From contig CAXXSX010000002.1 in NCBI GenBank assembly GCA_963677165.2, positions 2,542,001 to 2,606,000 of the forward strand: a stretch of DNA of 64,000 nt. The letters are read 5' to 3'. Both the position numbers and the translations under genes were made by a program. Every line of letters starts with the position of its first letter. Position 1 is the first letter of the stretch. A model generated the notes under the pieces. It was given only the letters and a program-made list of their open reading frames with translations. It made no database searches and was not told where the DNA came from. Of the stretch, positions 45,180 to 54,145 are shown piece after piece. The stretch comes from JAFGXT01 sp963677165. GTDB taxonomy: Bacteria; Verrucomicrobiota; Lentisphaeria; Victivallales; SZUA-371.

Positions 45180-46166
45180 ATGACTAACAAACGTTGGGCT
45201 CCTGTTATAACAACGAAAGCATTTGATTCTTATTGGAAATTAGCCGCACTACGGCAAGAAATTTTCTTCAAACGCTTTCAGGGAGAAGAACCTCCATGGA
45301 CAACAGACCCTGTATTGCAGGAATATAAGTTTACTAATGCTTATAGGGCATCAGATCGAGTAAGTCAATATTTAATTAAAAATGTTATCTACAGTGATAA
45401 TTTTAGCTTAAAGGATTTATTCTTTAGGATCATTTTATTTAAAATCTTTAACAAAATAGAAACGTGGGAATTACTAGAAGATAAGCTTGGAGAGATCAAA
45501 TATTCAAACTATAACTTTGAATTGTATGATCGTATTTTATCCCAAGCTAAGAATAATAAAAAAAGAATCTATTCTGCCGCGTATATAATGCCTTCCGGAA
45601 GCAGTAGTTTTGGTTATCGCAGAAAACATCAAAATAATTTGAGGCTCATTGAGTATATGATGAGAGAGGAATTGCCTGAGCGTATTTCAAACTCCAGATC
45701 GATGCAGGAGGTTTTTGAACTTTTCCGTAATTGCCCTACACTCGGAGATTTCTTAGCTTACCAATATGCAATTGATATCAATTACAGTGAACTTACTAAT
45801 TTTGATGAGATGTCTTTTGTAATCCCTGGACCTGGGGCAAAAAACGGACTAAGAAAATGCTTTGCAGATTTTGGAAATCTCAATGAAGTTGATCTTATCA
45901 GACTTATGGCGGAGAGACAGGATACAGAATTTGCAAAACTCGGTATTAAGTTCAAAAGTCTTTGGGGCAGACCTCTTCAATTAATAGACTGTCAAAATCT
46001 ATTTTGTGAAGTAGATAAATATTCACGTGTAGTGCATCCAGAAATACGAGGCGTCGATAACAGAGTAAAAATCAAGCAAAAATATAAACGTAATTCATTG
46101 CCAATAAATTTATTTTATCCTCCGAAATGGGGAATAAATGAAGCAATCGAAAAATCCAAGAAATAA
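45180..46166 (+). CDS. Alpha-glutamyl/putrescinyl thymine pyrophosphorylase-like protein (aGPT-PPlase/HMUDK helical family)
   Basis: The 328-residue helical protein has the family hallmark early: QEIFFKRFQGEEPPWTTDPV, then YKFTNAYRASDRVSQYL, followed by LFFRIILFKIFNKIETW. This pattern is known from phage enzymes that exchange pyrophosphorylated 5-hydroxymethyl-uracil in DNA for amino acids or putrescine, and from the helical domain of 5-hmdU DNA kinases. Together with the thymidylate-synthase-like protein, it suggests modification of a pyrimidine base in DNA or a nucleotide. It starts 24 bp after the upstream gene and overlaps the radical SAM coding region's leader. Confidence 0.78.
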   Translation: MTNKRWAPVITTKAFDSYWKLAALRQEIFFKRFQGEEPPWTTDPVLQEYKFTNAYRASDRVSQYLIKNVIYSDNFSLKDLFFRIILFKIFNKIETWELLEDKLGEIKYSNYNFELYDRILSQAKNNKKRIYSAAYIMPSGSSSFGYRRKHQNNLRLIEYMMREELPERISNSRSMQEVFELFRNCPTLGDFLAYQYAIDINYSELTNFDEMSFVIPGPGAKNGLRKCFADFGNLNEVDLIRLMAERQDTEFAKLGIKFKSLWGRPLQLIDCQNLFCEVDKYSRVVHPEIRGVDNRVKIKQKYKRNSLPINLFYPPKWGINEAIEKSKK

Positions 46167-46185
46167 AATAAAAGGGGGGAGGAGG

Positions 46186-47247
46186 ATGAAATTACATAAG
46201 CCGCCTTTTCATCTAAAGGAAATCAAAATAGAAGTTACACATGATTGTAACTTAAAATGTATTCATTGTTCGAGTGTAGCAGAGAAGCAATCATCAAGAA
46301 ATATGTGCTGGGATGATTGTCGAAGGATTATAGACGAAGCTGCGGAGATCGGGGTAAAGAAAATGGCATTCTCGGGAGGAGAGCCTTTGTTATGCTCTTA
46401 TATTAAAGATGCTGTTACGCTGGCACATGAATATGGTATGAAGGTATTTCTGTATACTACTGGGAATGTTCCAAAAGGTCAACAGTTGTTGGAAGAACTA
46501 TATGAAAGTGGATTGAACCGGGTAATGTTCAGTATTTTTAGTTCAGAGGAATTTAAACATGAGAACGTAACTTGTGTTCAGGGAAGTTTCAACCAATCTC
46601 TTTCATGCATAAATAAAGCTGTTGATATTGGTCTTAAAGTTGAATTCCATTTCGTTCCTCTTTCAAAAAATTACAAGGAAATCAATGATATTGTAAAAAT
46701 GGCAAGTGCCTGCGGCGTGGAGAGGGTAAGTATATTACGGTTAGTCCCTCAAGGACGTGCGGAACAAAGTAGTAAGAACCTTCTATCTCATTCTCAAAAT
46801 ATTGATTTGCGTAAAAACATCATAAAGCTTAAAACGCTGGGATTTGACATACGCACAGGATCTCCATACAATTTTCTGATGCTTAAGGATGAACCGGCAT
46901 GTTGCTCTGGGATTGATCGATTAACAGTTGGACCAGAACTATCGATATATCCATGTGATGCATTTAAACATATTTCACCGGAAATGATAGGAACAAATTC
47001 AAATTATTCATCCTTGCAAGACAATTCATTGAAAGACTGTTGGGAAAAATCTGCTTACTTTAATAAAGTCAGAGAATATTTAACAACTCCATTTGCTGAA
47101 GTATGTGCCGATTGTAATATGCTAGAACGTTGTTTGTCTGGCTGCTTAGCTCAGAAAATTCATTATAATGGAAAAATGATAAAATGCCCAGATCCGATGT
47201 GCCTACAAGAACGCTATAATGGGAATAATAAATTTACTGGGATTTGA
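46186..47247 (+). CDS. Radical SAM protein with SPASM domain
   Basis: The start at 46186 follows GGGGGGAGGAGG, giving 353 residues. The [4Fe-4S]-SAM motif C21-x3-C25-x2-C28 lies in THDCNLKCIHC, and SGGEPL follows as the GGE motif. The C-terminal part holds a Cys-rich SPASM region (CCSGIDR, YPCDAF, CADCNMLERCLSGC, CPDPMC) for extra clusters. Such enzymes modify peptides or small substrates by radical chemistry. It is the last gene of the six-gene operon and its 3' end overlaps the convergent exbD by 14 bp. Confidence 0.88.
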   Translation: MKLHKPPFHLKEIKIEVTHDCNLKCIHCSSVAEKQSSRNMCWDDCRRIIDEAAEIGVKKMAFSGGEPLLCSYIKDAVTLAHEYGMKVFLYTTGNVPKGQQLLEELYESGLNRVMFSIFSSEEFKHENVTCVQGSFNQSLSCINKAVDIGLKVEFHFVPLSKNYKEINDIVKMASACGVERVSILRLVPQGRAEQSSKNLLSHSQNIDLRKNIIKLKTLGFDIRTGSPYNFLMLKDEPACCSGIDRLTVGPELSIYPCDAFKHISPEMIGTNSNYSSLQDNSLKDCWEKSAYFNKVREYLTTPFAEVCADCNMLERCLSGCLAQKIHYNGKMIKCPDPMCLQERYNGNNKFTGI

Positions 47248-47662
47248 GGAGTTTCAGGTTGGTGAGTTTGTGGCGGGAGCAGTCGGCCAGGAGGGTGACT
47301 AGCTGGTGGTGTTCGCTTTCAGGAGAACAGTTGATCAGGAACTCGGCTTTCGGCATTAGGCGTTCGTAACGGGCCAGTAAGGTGTCGAGTTCTTTTGAAG
47401 ATTGGGGAGAACCGTTGATCAGGTATAATTCAGGCTGTCCGGTCTGTTGTTCCGGGATATCGATTCTGACAACATTCGACAGGTTTGGTGGTGCTGCTGC
47501 ACCGCCAGAACTGGTTGGGAGTTTGGTTTCAAGCAGTGTGGTTTGAACATAGGCGCTCATGGTTACAATGAAGAATATCAGCAACAGGAATACTACGTCG
47601 GTCATGGCCGACATGCTTTGTGATTCTTCCGGTTCAGGTAATGCTGGCATTTTCATAGCCAT
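47234..47662 (-). CDS. exbD: ExbD/TolR-family protein (orphan)
   Basis: The 142-residue protein has an N-terminal membrane helix (SAMTDVVFLLLIFFIVTMSAY) with the functional Asp that couples proton flow, then a periplasmic domain. GGAGGCGGCTC precedes the start. ExbD normally works with ExbB, but no exbB gene lies beside it. A hairpin repeat is found upstream instead. This suggests the original operon was broken when the neighbouring block was gained or lost. Confidence 0.85.
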   Translation of the reverse strand: MAMKMPALPEPEESQSMSAMTDVVFLLLIFFIVTMSAYVQTTLLETKLPTSSGGAAAPPNLSNVVRIDIPEQQTGQPELYLINGSPQSSKELDTLLARYERLMPKAEFLINCSPESEHHQLVTLLADCSRHKLTNLKLLKSQ

Positions 47663-47686
47663 GAGCCGCCTCCGGTATAGGATTTC

Positions 47687-47743
47687 ATGCTCCCCTGCGA
47701 AGCAGGTGTTGGAGCATTATCAGGGTTAAGGGACTTGTTCCTT
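47687..47743. repeat. Structured palindromic repeat upstream of exbD
   Basis: The outer stem ATGCTCC/GGAGCAT encloses CCTGC-GAA-GCAGG plus TGTT (47687-47717), then AAGGGACTTGTTCCTT (47728-47743). The first part matches the plan of 40934-40963 with different stems. The rest of 47744-48056 is AT-rich with no visible gene. Confidence 0.7.
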
Positions 47744-48056
47744 ACATTGTAAATCAAAGATAAAAAATCGAAAATGACTAACAATTTTGGGAGTTTTGGT
47801 GAAATACAAGAAGATGTTTAACACCCTGCATATGCTTATATTTAATATTAAATTTTTAATGTTTTTTTGCAATTCTATCGCATCTATAATATATTATTAA
47901 ATAACCTTAAGCTAAATTTTATTTTTACAAAAGTCAAGTTTAATTTAAAATCTATAATAGCTACATAAAAAATACATATCAAAAATATATGTAATTTACT
48001 AAGATACAGTACTTTAATATTAAGACTCGTAGTAAAAAAAGGTAAAAAATGACATT

Positions 48057-49754
48057 ATGAAATTTACTTTCAAAAATTGTATTTTATTTTTAGTGATGCT
48101 TGTTTGTAATATTGCTTTCGGAGAAGACGTTGCAATTGTCCCGACAAATTTAAGGGTAAAAAGGGTTACATTTACGAAGGTAACAATCGAGTGGGAGCCT
48201 TGTTCTGCAAACACAGCAATAAAATATTGTATTATTCGTAATGGAACTAAATATAAATACGTTGAGCAAAACTCATTTACTGATCATGTTATTCCCGGTA
48301 AGAGATATAACTATTCAGTTAGTATAATTAATGAAGATGGAACAGAATCGCCTGTTAGCAATAAAATTTCGGTCCAAGCCTTACAGTCATTTTCATTTGA
48401 TAAGCACAAAATCATTCAACAAACGGTTGATCAATTTCATTCGAGCAATATTAATTTCAATGAACTACTTGATACAGTAACAGGCATAATATCGAAGTTA
48501 GGAAATTCTCAAATATCATTTAAACAATTTGATATTGGAATATTAAAAAAAGTTATTGCTGAAGAATCTGAATGGTTGAATGCTCCCGAAGAAAAACTTT
48601 CCGCTGATGAACGCAAAAAAATTAGAACCGAACTTGATCAATTTCTAAAAGACAATTATGGAGGTCATTCATTTTTTTCGGTATATACTCAGATGAAACT
48701 TATTGAATTAGCTGATCAATATAAAATGAAAAAAAATTATAAAGGAGCAACTTCTCTTTATAAAGCTGCATTGAATATTTTTAGTGATGTTGAAACAACC
48801 ACATCCATGATTCTTTATTCTTTAGCAAAAGTCGAACTTGAGCAGATGTCGCAGAATTCGGATATACAGGTTAGACGGCAACATCTAAAAAAAGCATTAA
48901 AAAATTATTTAAACTTCTTTAAATATTGTCCTAATGCATCAACGGATATGAAGCAGAGAATATATACAACTGCAGCATTAACATTGTATAAAGAATTTCC
49001 AAATTTTCTGACATACAAGAATTATGACAAACAAATTTATAAACTAGCTTTGCAGTTAGCGCAAAAAGCCTTGGAGCTTGACGCAAAAAATATTTCTTGC
49101 ATTCAACGACTAAACAAAATTAAAGCGTGGGAACTGGTTAATTTAAAGCTCTCTACTTATACCGGAAAACAATCCAAGCCTTCAAAAGGCCATATATTGG
49201 TGAATAATGTCAGTAATAAGTTACCTATTTCTTTATGCTTGCCTGAATCATGGAGTGATAGCAGAAAATTCAGGCTGGGTTATCGTCCTCTTCAAATTAA
49301 GGTATATGCAGGACATCTCTATGATATTTTGGTAAGTGTCGATATTCCAGGAGGAGCTCCGGTAAAATATAATATTAATTCGATTTCTCCTAAAAAAGGA
49401 AAATCCATTATCTATGAATATGGAACGACAAATAAGCCAGATATTAAAAAAAATACTTATGTAAACAGAGCACAAATAATTATAAAAACCCTCAAACCTA
49501 AAGCGCCATATAATCTACATATTGAGGCTGATGAATTATGCTGGGACTGGTTTCCTCCTAATCCATATTTTAAGTTAAAGCATTTTAAAGTTTATAATGA
49601 TGGTGTTTTAATTGGAACAACTCAAAAACAACATTTTCTAATATCAGAAACAGATTCACAAGAAAAATATTGGGTTGAAGCTTGTGATACGAAAGAAAAA
49701 GAAATCTCTAAAAGTATAATATTCATAAGATACCCAAAGCATCAAAACAATTAG
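48057..49754 (+). CDS. Secreted fibronectin type III / TPR-like protein
   Basis: The protein has 565 residues with a signal peptide (cut near AFG-EDV). Residues about 27-105 form an Fn3 domain (PTNLRVKRVTFTKVTIEWEP, then YNYSVSIINEDGTESPVSN). Residues about 190-345 are TPR-like helices. The C-terminus (about 470-560) is a second Fn3-like domain (ICWDWFPPNPYF-type start, IGTTQK). A role in surface binding is inferred only from the domains. The AT content is high. No ribosome site stronger than AAAAAATGACATT is visible. Confidence 0.65.
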   Translation: MKFTFKNCILFLVMLVCNIAFGEDVAIVPTNLRVKRVTFTKVTIEWEPCSANTAIKYCIIRNGTKYKYVEQNSFTDHVIPGKRYNYSVSIINEDGTESPVSNKISVQALQSFSFDKHKIIQQTVDQFHSSNINFNELLDTVTGIISKLGNSQISFKQFDIGILKKVIAEESEWLNAPEEKLSADERKKIRTELDQFLKDNYGGHSFFSVYTQMKLIELADQYKMKKNYKGATSLYKAALNIFSDVETTTSMILYSLAKVELEQMSQNSDIQVRRQHLKKALKNYLNFFKYCPNASTDMKQRIYTTAALTLYKEFPNFLTYKNYDKQIYKLALQLAQKALELDAKNISCIQRLNKIKAWELVNLKLSTYTGKQSKPSKGHILVNNVSNKLPISLCLPESWSDSRKFRLGYRPLQIKVYAGHLYDILVSVDIPGGAPVKYNINSISPKKGKSIIYEYGTTNKPDIKKNTYVNRAQIIIKTLKPKAPYNLHIEADELCWDWFPPNPYFKLKHFKVYNDGVLIGTTQKQHFLISETDSQEKYWVEACDTKEKEISKSIIFIRYPKHQNN

Positions 49755-49795
49755 CTTATCAGTTGTAAAATTTCAGAAATATTCAGTCTTAAAAC

Positions 49796-49864
49796 ATCGA
49801 GTAGGTAGGGCTTGCGCCCTTAACCTCTCACGCCACCTTTCTATTACCCACAAGTTTTTACTGC
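49796..49864. repeat. Left terminal inverted repeat with internal hairpin
   Basis: ATCGAGTAGG is followed by hairpin AGGGC-TTGC-GCCCT, then CCTCTCAC and a 33-bp stretch ending in TTTTTACTGC that includes the transposase stop. The 41-bp inner block matches 54146-54186 with only two differences. The minus-strand reading GTGAGAGG...CCTACTCGAT resembles domain VI of a group II intron. Confidence 0.7.
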
Positions 49865-49992
49865 CTCTGATTAGCCAGTGCCCAACCATCAGCAATATCA
49901 ACCAGCCATCTCCAGCCGCGCCATAAGACCAATGTTCCTGGAGGCGGGTCATTCTTTCTACGTAAGCGTTGAATGACGGGCATGGTGAGAGT

Positions 49993-51531
49993 TTATTTGT
50001 CTGCGGGGTGCCAGAGGTGTGGCAGGAGAGAGTCGATATCCTTGGCTGATGTCGTGTGGATTCGGATCAGGACATCTTCCAGGTAGCTTTGCGGATTAAT
50101 GTTGTTCTGTTTGCACGAAGCGGTCAGGCTGAGTAGAATGGCCCAATTTTGTCCGCCGGCTTCACTGCCGGCAAAGAGATAATTTTTGCGTCCGAGGGCG
50201 ATAGGACGGATGGCATTTTCTGCCGGATTGTTATCGATATTGATTTTAGGGTTATCGAGGAATCGCGACAACGATACGCGTGCGTTCAGGATATAGTTTG
50301 CGGCCTTATACATCAATGATGACGGGATGTGTTCAGACTTGAGTTCTTCGCATTTTTTGAAGATATTTTTAACGGTATCGCGCGAAACTTTTGCCCGTAA
50401 TTTCTGCCATGCCTGGAACAAGGCTTTTTCGGTTGACAGAGGCTCCACGTTCTTTTTTGCCTGACGTTCCGCAGAATACATTATTTGAATTAACTTCAAT
50501 ATTGCCGACGCATCATCAAAAGCTTCTTTCAGAGATTTTTCCACATAACGGTGCGCGTGAGCCCAGCAGCCAGCAGTTTCGAGATTGCGGTTCTCTGCTT
50601 TTTCCAATTTTTCATAGACATTATACTGATCCGCGATCACGGTTCCAAAGTAATCGCCAAGATATTTTTCAGCCGCCTCACTACCGCGACTGGTATCAAA
50701 AGCAAAGGCGGTCAATGGCGGACCAATGCCAGTCATCCGACACCACAGTCAGACGGTTTTACACTTGCCGTTGCCGGGGGCCAGCAGCTTTATACTTGAT
50801 TTATCGGCATGAATGATTTCGCACGACATAATCAGTTCAGCCATGCGTTTATAAAGCGGAGTCAACACTTCGGCAACGCCGGAAAAGAGGCGTTCGAGTG
50901 CGGAGCGGTTGATTTTTAGACCGTAGCGGGCACGCTGTTGTTCCTGACGGTATAGCGGCAGGTAATCGACACATTTCGACACGACCGTATGGGCAATAAA
51001 TGAGACGTCAAATTTACTTTTGCCCGTTTTACTATCAAGCACATCGCCGGGATGCGGTGCGATGACCACACCTTGCAGCGGGTCATTCTTTACCGCATAT
51101 TTAGCACGTTTAAAAACCTTGATGAAGTAGCCGCTACGGTGCGCCAGACGCTCAAAAACATCATAGCCGATCAACTCCAGCGCCTTGCCGTCTTCGGTAA
51201 AACGTTTTGCTTCCGGCAGCTCAATCACGACTTCCTCGCGCGGTAAATCCGCCGGAAATTCCTGCCAGCCGGTCTGGTTGCGATGCGCCTTGCGGTCATA
51301 CTCGACATGCTGTGTTTTCGGCTTTTCATGAACTTGATCCGGCACAAATCCCGGCAGTAGCGGCTGGTCACCGGTCGGATCGACAAAACGTTCCGACTTT
51401 GCTCCGAAAACCTGACGCTTCAGCCAGTCGAGCTGCTGCTGCAAAGTCGTGATTTTTATCGCTTGCTCTTCAAGTAGAGCGCCCTGTCTTTGAATTATTT
51501 CCAGAGCTTCGGGTGATGCCGTTTCAATCAC
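49993..51531 (-). pseudogene. tnpC: IS66 transposase TnpC, interrupted by an in-frame TGA
   Basis: Two in-frame parts are separated by a TGA at 50749-50751 followed by L-W-C-R-M. Family members read K-T-G/V-R-L-W here, so it is a CGA-to-TGA change. The first part (260 residues) has the leucine-zipper-like N-terminus, the zinc-finger-containing region and the first Asp (IIHADKSS). The second has ADQYNVYEKL and the Glu in NNPAENAIRPIALGRKNYLFAG. Apart from the stop the gene looks intact, unless TGA is read through. Confidence 0.93.
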
Positions 51532-51605
51532 TTTAAAATACCTTTATACAACTTACAATCAAATTAATGTAATATAGCATTTTTTATGGTCGATTCGAGG
51601 AGAAA

Positions 51606-51953
51606 TTAATCTTTTTCAGGAAGTTTATAACGCTTGAAATAGCGTTTCGGGACAATGCCCAGCAGCATCGCGTGAAATTCACGCAAATCCAGTGAACGTG
51701 GATTGGTCATATCGCGCGGAATACGAAAGGTTTCGCAAGCCAATCGCTTGCTCCAGATCGCGTAACCGTCGCGATCCCAGTAGATGATTTTGATCAGCGT
51801 TTTTGTACGGTTGTAGAACACAAACATATGCCCAGACAACGGATCACCGTGCATCAACTGACGCACCACTCCCGGCAGCAGGTTGAATGACTTCCGCAGA
51901 TCAATTGCCTCCTGGCACAGATAAATCCTAACCGATCCGGGAATACTCAGCAT
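51606..51953 (-). CDS. tnpB: IS66 accessory protein TnpB
   Basis: The 115-residue protein matches the IS66 Orf2 family: VRIYLCQEAIDLRKSFNLLPGVV, then GHMFVFYNRTKTLIKIIYWDRDGYAIWSKRL. It is required for IS66 transposition with TnpA and TnpC, although its biochemical role is unclear. Its start overlaps the end of tnpA by 7 bp, the usual coupled arrangement. It appears intact. Confidence 0.95.
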   Translation of the reverse strand: MLSIPGSVRIYLCQEAIDLRKSFNLLPGVVRQLMHGDPLSGHMFVFYNRTKTLIKIIYWDRDGYAIWSKRLACETFRIPRDMTNPRSLDLREFHAMLLGIVPKRYFKRYKLPEKD

Positions 51954-52315
51954 GCCGCATCCTCACATAACAGTTGTACTATCTGTACAAATCTTCCCCG
52001 GTCAAACCCCGACGGCAACTCAAGCTTTACTCCATTGTCAAGTTCAAGCCTTATGCCTTCCGGGGACTCCTCATTGGACGCTCCCGGAGACGGCAACTCC
52101 AGAAAATTAACTGCAGGAATACTCTTATCCTGCTTCCATTCACTCTTGGGATCCCGCTTTTCAGAGAACGACATTGCATCAATTATATGCCGATACTTTA
52201 AAGCCGTTTTATAGTTCAAATTCTCATTACGACAAAATTCAGGCAAGCTATATTTACTTGCTTCCTGCCGGGATAAAATCTTACGCCAATGTTTAATGCT
52301 TTGCTTACGAGTCAT
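51947..52315 (-). CDS. tnpA: IS66 accessory protein TnpA
   Basis: The 122-residue IS66 Orf1-type protein has an N-terminal helix-turn-helix (IKHWRKILSRQEASKYSLPEFCRN with the following helix). The C-terminal LELDNGVKLELPSGFDRGRFVQIVQLL is the conserved end of the family. It is the first gene of the IS66 operon, 85 bp inside the right terminal repeat. Confidence 0.9.
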   Translation of the reverse strand: MTRKQSIKHWRKILSRQEASKYSLPEFCRNENLNYKTALKYRHIIDAMSFSEKRDPKSEWKQDKSIPAVNFLELPSPGASNEESPEGIRLELDNGVKLELPSGFDRGRFVQIVQLLCEDAAC

Positions 52316-53770
52316 GATAACCTACAGTATAATTTTCAACTGAAGATTACCGCATCCCTCCTCCTCATAGAATAAAAGATGCCCGTCATTCAACCCTTAC
52401 CTTTCTACCTAGAGATCCTCCCCGTTGGGCTATTCAATTTACGGTCATGCTGATGGTTAGAGTATGGAATGGAAGAGTTTTATCTTGATTCATCACGCAA
52501 AGGAGAACCTTTAATTCATCTTTTGAAAAGAATTCAGAAGAAGAAGATTCTGGAGAGGTTCTTGCTAAGATTGTTAGCATGAACAGTCGCCAGGCAACGA
52601 TACTCATGACAGTTAAATAACGGATCAGGCGCAGCAGCTCCAAGCCGACATTCCTCTACTCGAAATCCTGATTTCAGTACCTTGAAGAACATTTTTATCT
52701 TCCACCTCATAGCATACCAGTTCACTTTTTCACAAGCATCTTCAAATGAATCAACTTTCAGATTTGTAAGAAGCATCCACTCGACAGTGTCTTCTTCTTC
52801 AGGAACATTGATTTCACGAACATAGACTGCAGTCATGCTGATATCCGGCAGTTGCTCAATACGATGTTTGATATGATTTCTCGGAGGATTGAGTAGAAAA
52901 TTACCCAGTTTGACTTCAACAGTGGCAACCCGGCAGTCTCTGGGGTTGTTGTGTTTTGTTTTTCCTCTTTTGGCGATTGCAACTTCCCATGTTCCTATAG
53001 CTGACTGTTCTGTCATGTATTCCCAAAGCTTTGCAGTATCTTTATTTGTATACCTGGATCGCCGATTTATTGGTCGATTTGTGCTGGCACGCACTAATAT
53101 AGGAGCAGACAAATCCTGTGCTTCGCGAAAAAGGTCATAAAAGTCAGCTTCCCGATCACAAACTGTAATTACTTTTGTGGCTTTGATTCCCTTATTTGCG
53201 TTTTTCAACGCAGTTAGCCATCGGTAACTTTCCTTTTCTTCAATGGGCAGTATATCATTTGGTCTTGCTTTACCTGCTTCCTTATTTCGAAGTTCTCGGG
53301 CAAATATTTGTTGATCAAGTAATCCCAGTGGAAGCCCATCGGTAGTGACACCAAGGCATGTATGCAGAATTAGTCCTTTAGAATAAATTCGGTCAATATT
53401 TTTCCCTTTCTTCAGAGAAATGCTCCCCAATCCAGTTGTTGCACCGTGACTTGTATAAACAAGGTAACTGGTATCTTGAAGAGCAAGAATGGCATTATGT
53501 CCTTTTATGCGATCAACAGTTTTCCTCCAATGAACAGAAAACACTGCTTCTGCAGCAACATTTTTATTCTTGAAAAAGCGATATGCCGCTTTCGTTTCCG
53601 CCCAATTTTTACACGCTTGGTTAATCGGGCTTTCCGGTGTTTCTGAGAATCTGCTACATAAACAAATCAGCCGAGAATTTAATCTGACATCTCCTAACTC
53701 TGCTTCAGCAAATTCTTCGGCGCCCCATCCGGTCTCATTATTAGTCATTTGATCTTCTCCATTCAGGTAC

Positions 53771-53798
53771 TTGACTAACGATAAAATAGAAGTATAAT
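53771..53798 (+). promoter_or_regulatory. Promoter of the passenger gene
   Basis: TTGACT (53771-53776), a 16-bp spacer and TATAAT (53793-53798), 31 bp before the ATG at 53830. Confidence 0.7.
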
Positions 53799-53809
53799 AT
53801 ACTTCTATT
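53785..53809. promoter_or_regulatory. 25-bp perfect palindrome over the -10 box
   Basis: Arms AATAGAAGTATA and TATACTTCTATT are separated by one base. It lies between the divergent transposase and passenger starts and covers the passenger -10 box, so it is a likely operator. Confidence 0.6.
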
Positions 53810-53829
53810 AAGCAATGGGATAATCTCAA

Positions 53830-54144
53830 ATGAGCGATTTTAAGAAAAATAGAAACGAATTATTACAACAGATAGCTGATTTCCCACCGTTTCTTCGTGG
53901 ATCAATTTCCCGCGTCTGTGCAAAATGTGGCCGAGCAAAATGTATATGTGCGAATGGAACATTGCGATATGCTTACAGACTGACTTACAAAGACAATCAT
54001 CAGAAAACCCAAACTGTATACGTTCCGGAGCATGAATTGGAAAGAGTCGAGCAACGCATTGCTAACTACCATCAATTTCGAAAATTAGTGGAGCAGCTTG
54101 TAGCAGTCAATGTGGAAATTTTTAAAGCAGAACGTCATGAGTAA
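53830..54144 (+). CDS. Small Cys-motif protein of the IS element (DUF6788-like)
   Basis: The 104-residue protein has a C-x2-C and C-x-C pair in GSISRVCAKCGRAKCICANG, followed by the beta-strands of RYAYRLTYKDNHQKTQTVYVP and a helical C-terminus with NYHQFRKLVEQLVAVN. The layout matches small DUF6788-type proteins that accompany transposases in Planctomycetes and related phyla. It may bind nucleic acid and regulate transposition; its function is not known. It has its own promoter with a perfect palindrome. Unlike the transposase, it is intact. Confidence 0.6.
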   Translation: MSDFKKNRNELLQQIADFPPFLRGSISRVCAKCGRAKCICANGTLRYAYRLTYKDNHQKTQTVYVPEHELERVEQRIANYHQFRKLVEQLVAVNVEIFKAERHE

Positions 54145-54145
54145 A

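Larger units (their letters stand above)
49962..52400. mobile_element. IS66-family insertion sequence
   Basis: The 2439-bp element has 24-bp imperfect terminal inverted repeats starting GTAAGCGTTGAATGACGGGCA at left and the inverted GTAAGGGTTGAATGACGGGC at right. It is flanked by a perfect 8-bp target duplication CTTTCTAC at 49954-49961 and 52401-52408, as known for IS66. It carries tnpA, tnpB and a tnpC with one nonsense codon, all on the minus strand. The intact duplication indicates a fairly recent insertion. Confidence 0.95.
49858..53748 (-). pseudogene. Tn5/IS4-family transposase, multiply broken
   Basis: The start ATG 53748 is preceded by GGAGAAGATCAA. The N-terminal Tn5-type DNA-binding domain (GWGAEEFAEAELGDVRLNSRL, WAETKAAYRFFKN) and catalytic Asps (ALQDTSYL, VCDREADFYDL) are kept. 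In the YREK motif the catalytic Glu is Lys (YAMRWKIKMFFKVLKSG; codon AAA for GAA). A frameshift near 52630-52640 moves the remainder into the frame of 52434-52643. That part ends at a TGA where a Trp is expected (52434-52436). IS66 then splits the C-terminus. Skipping IS66 and one target copy restores the frame to WRGWRWLVDIADGWALANQRQ-type residues and TAA at 49858. Confidence 0.8.

Noticed and set aside
50736..50749. Frameshift in IS66 tnpC
   Set aside because: The two parts are in the same frame (12 bases apart after the TGA), so it is a nonsense codon and not a frameshift.
53749..53829. Extended N-terminus of the Tn5-type transposase
   Set aside because: It would overlap the divergent promoter and palindrome; the family start and ribosome site are at 53748.
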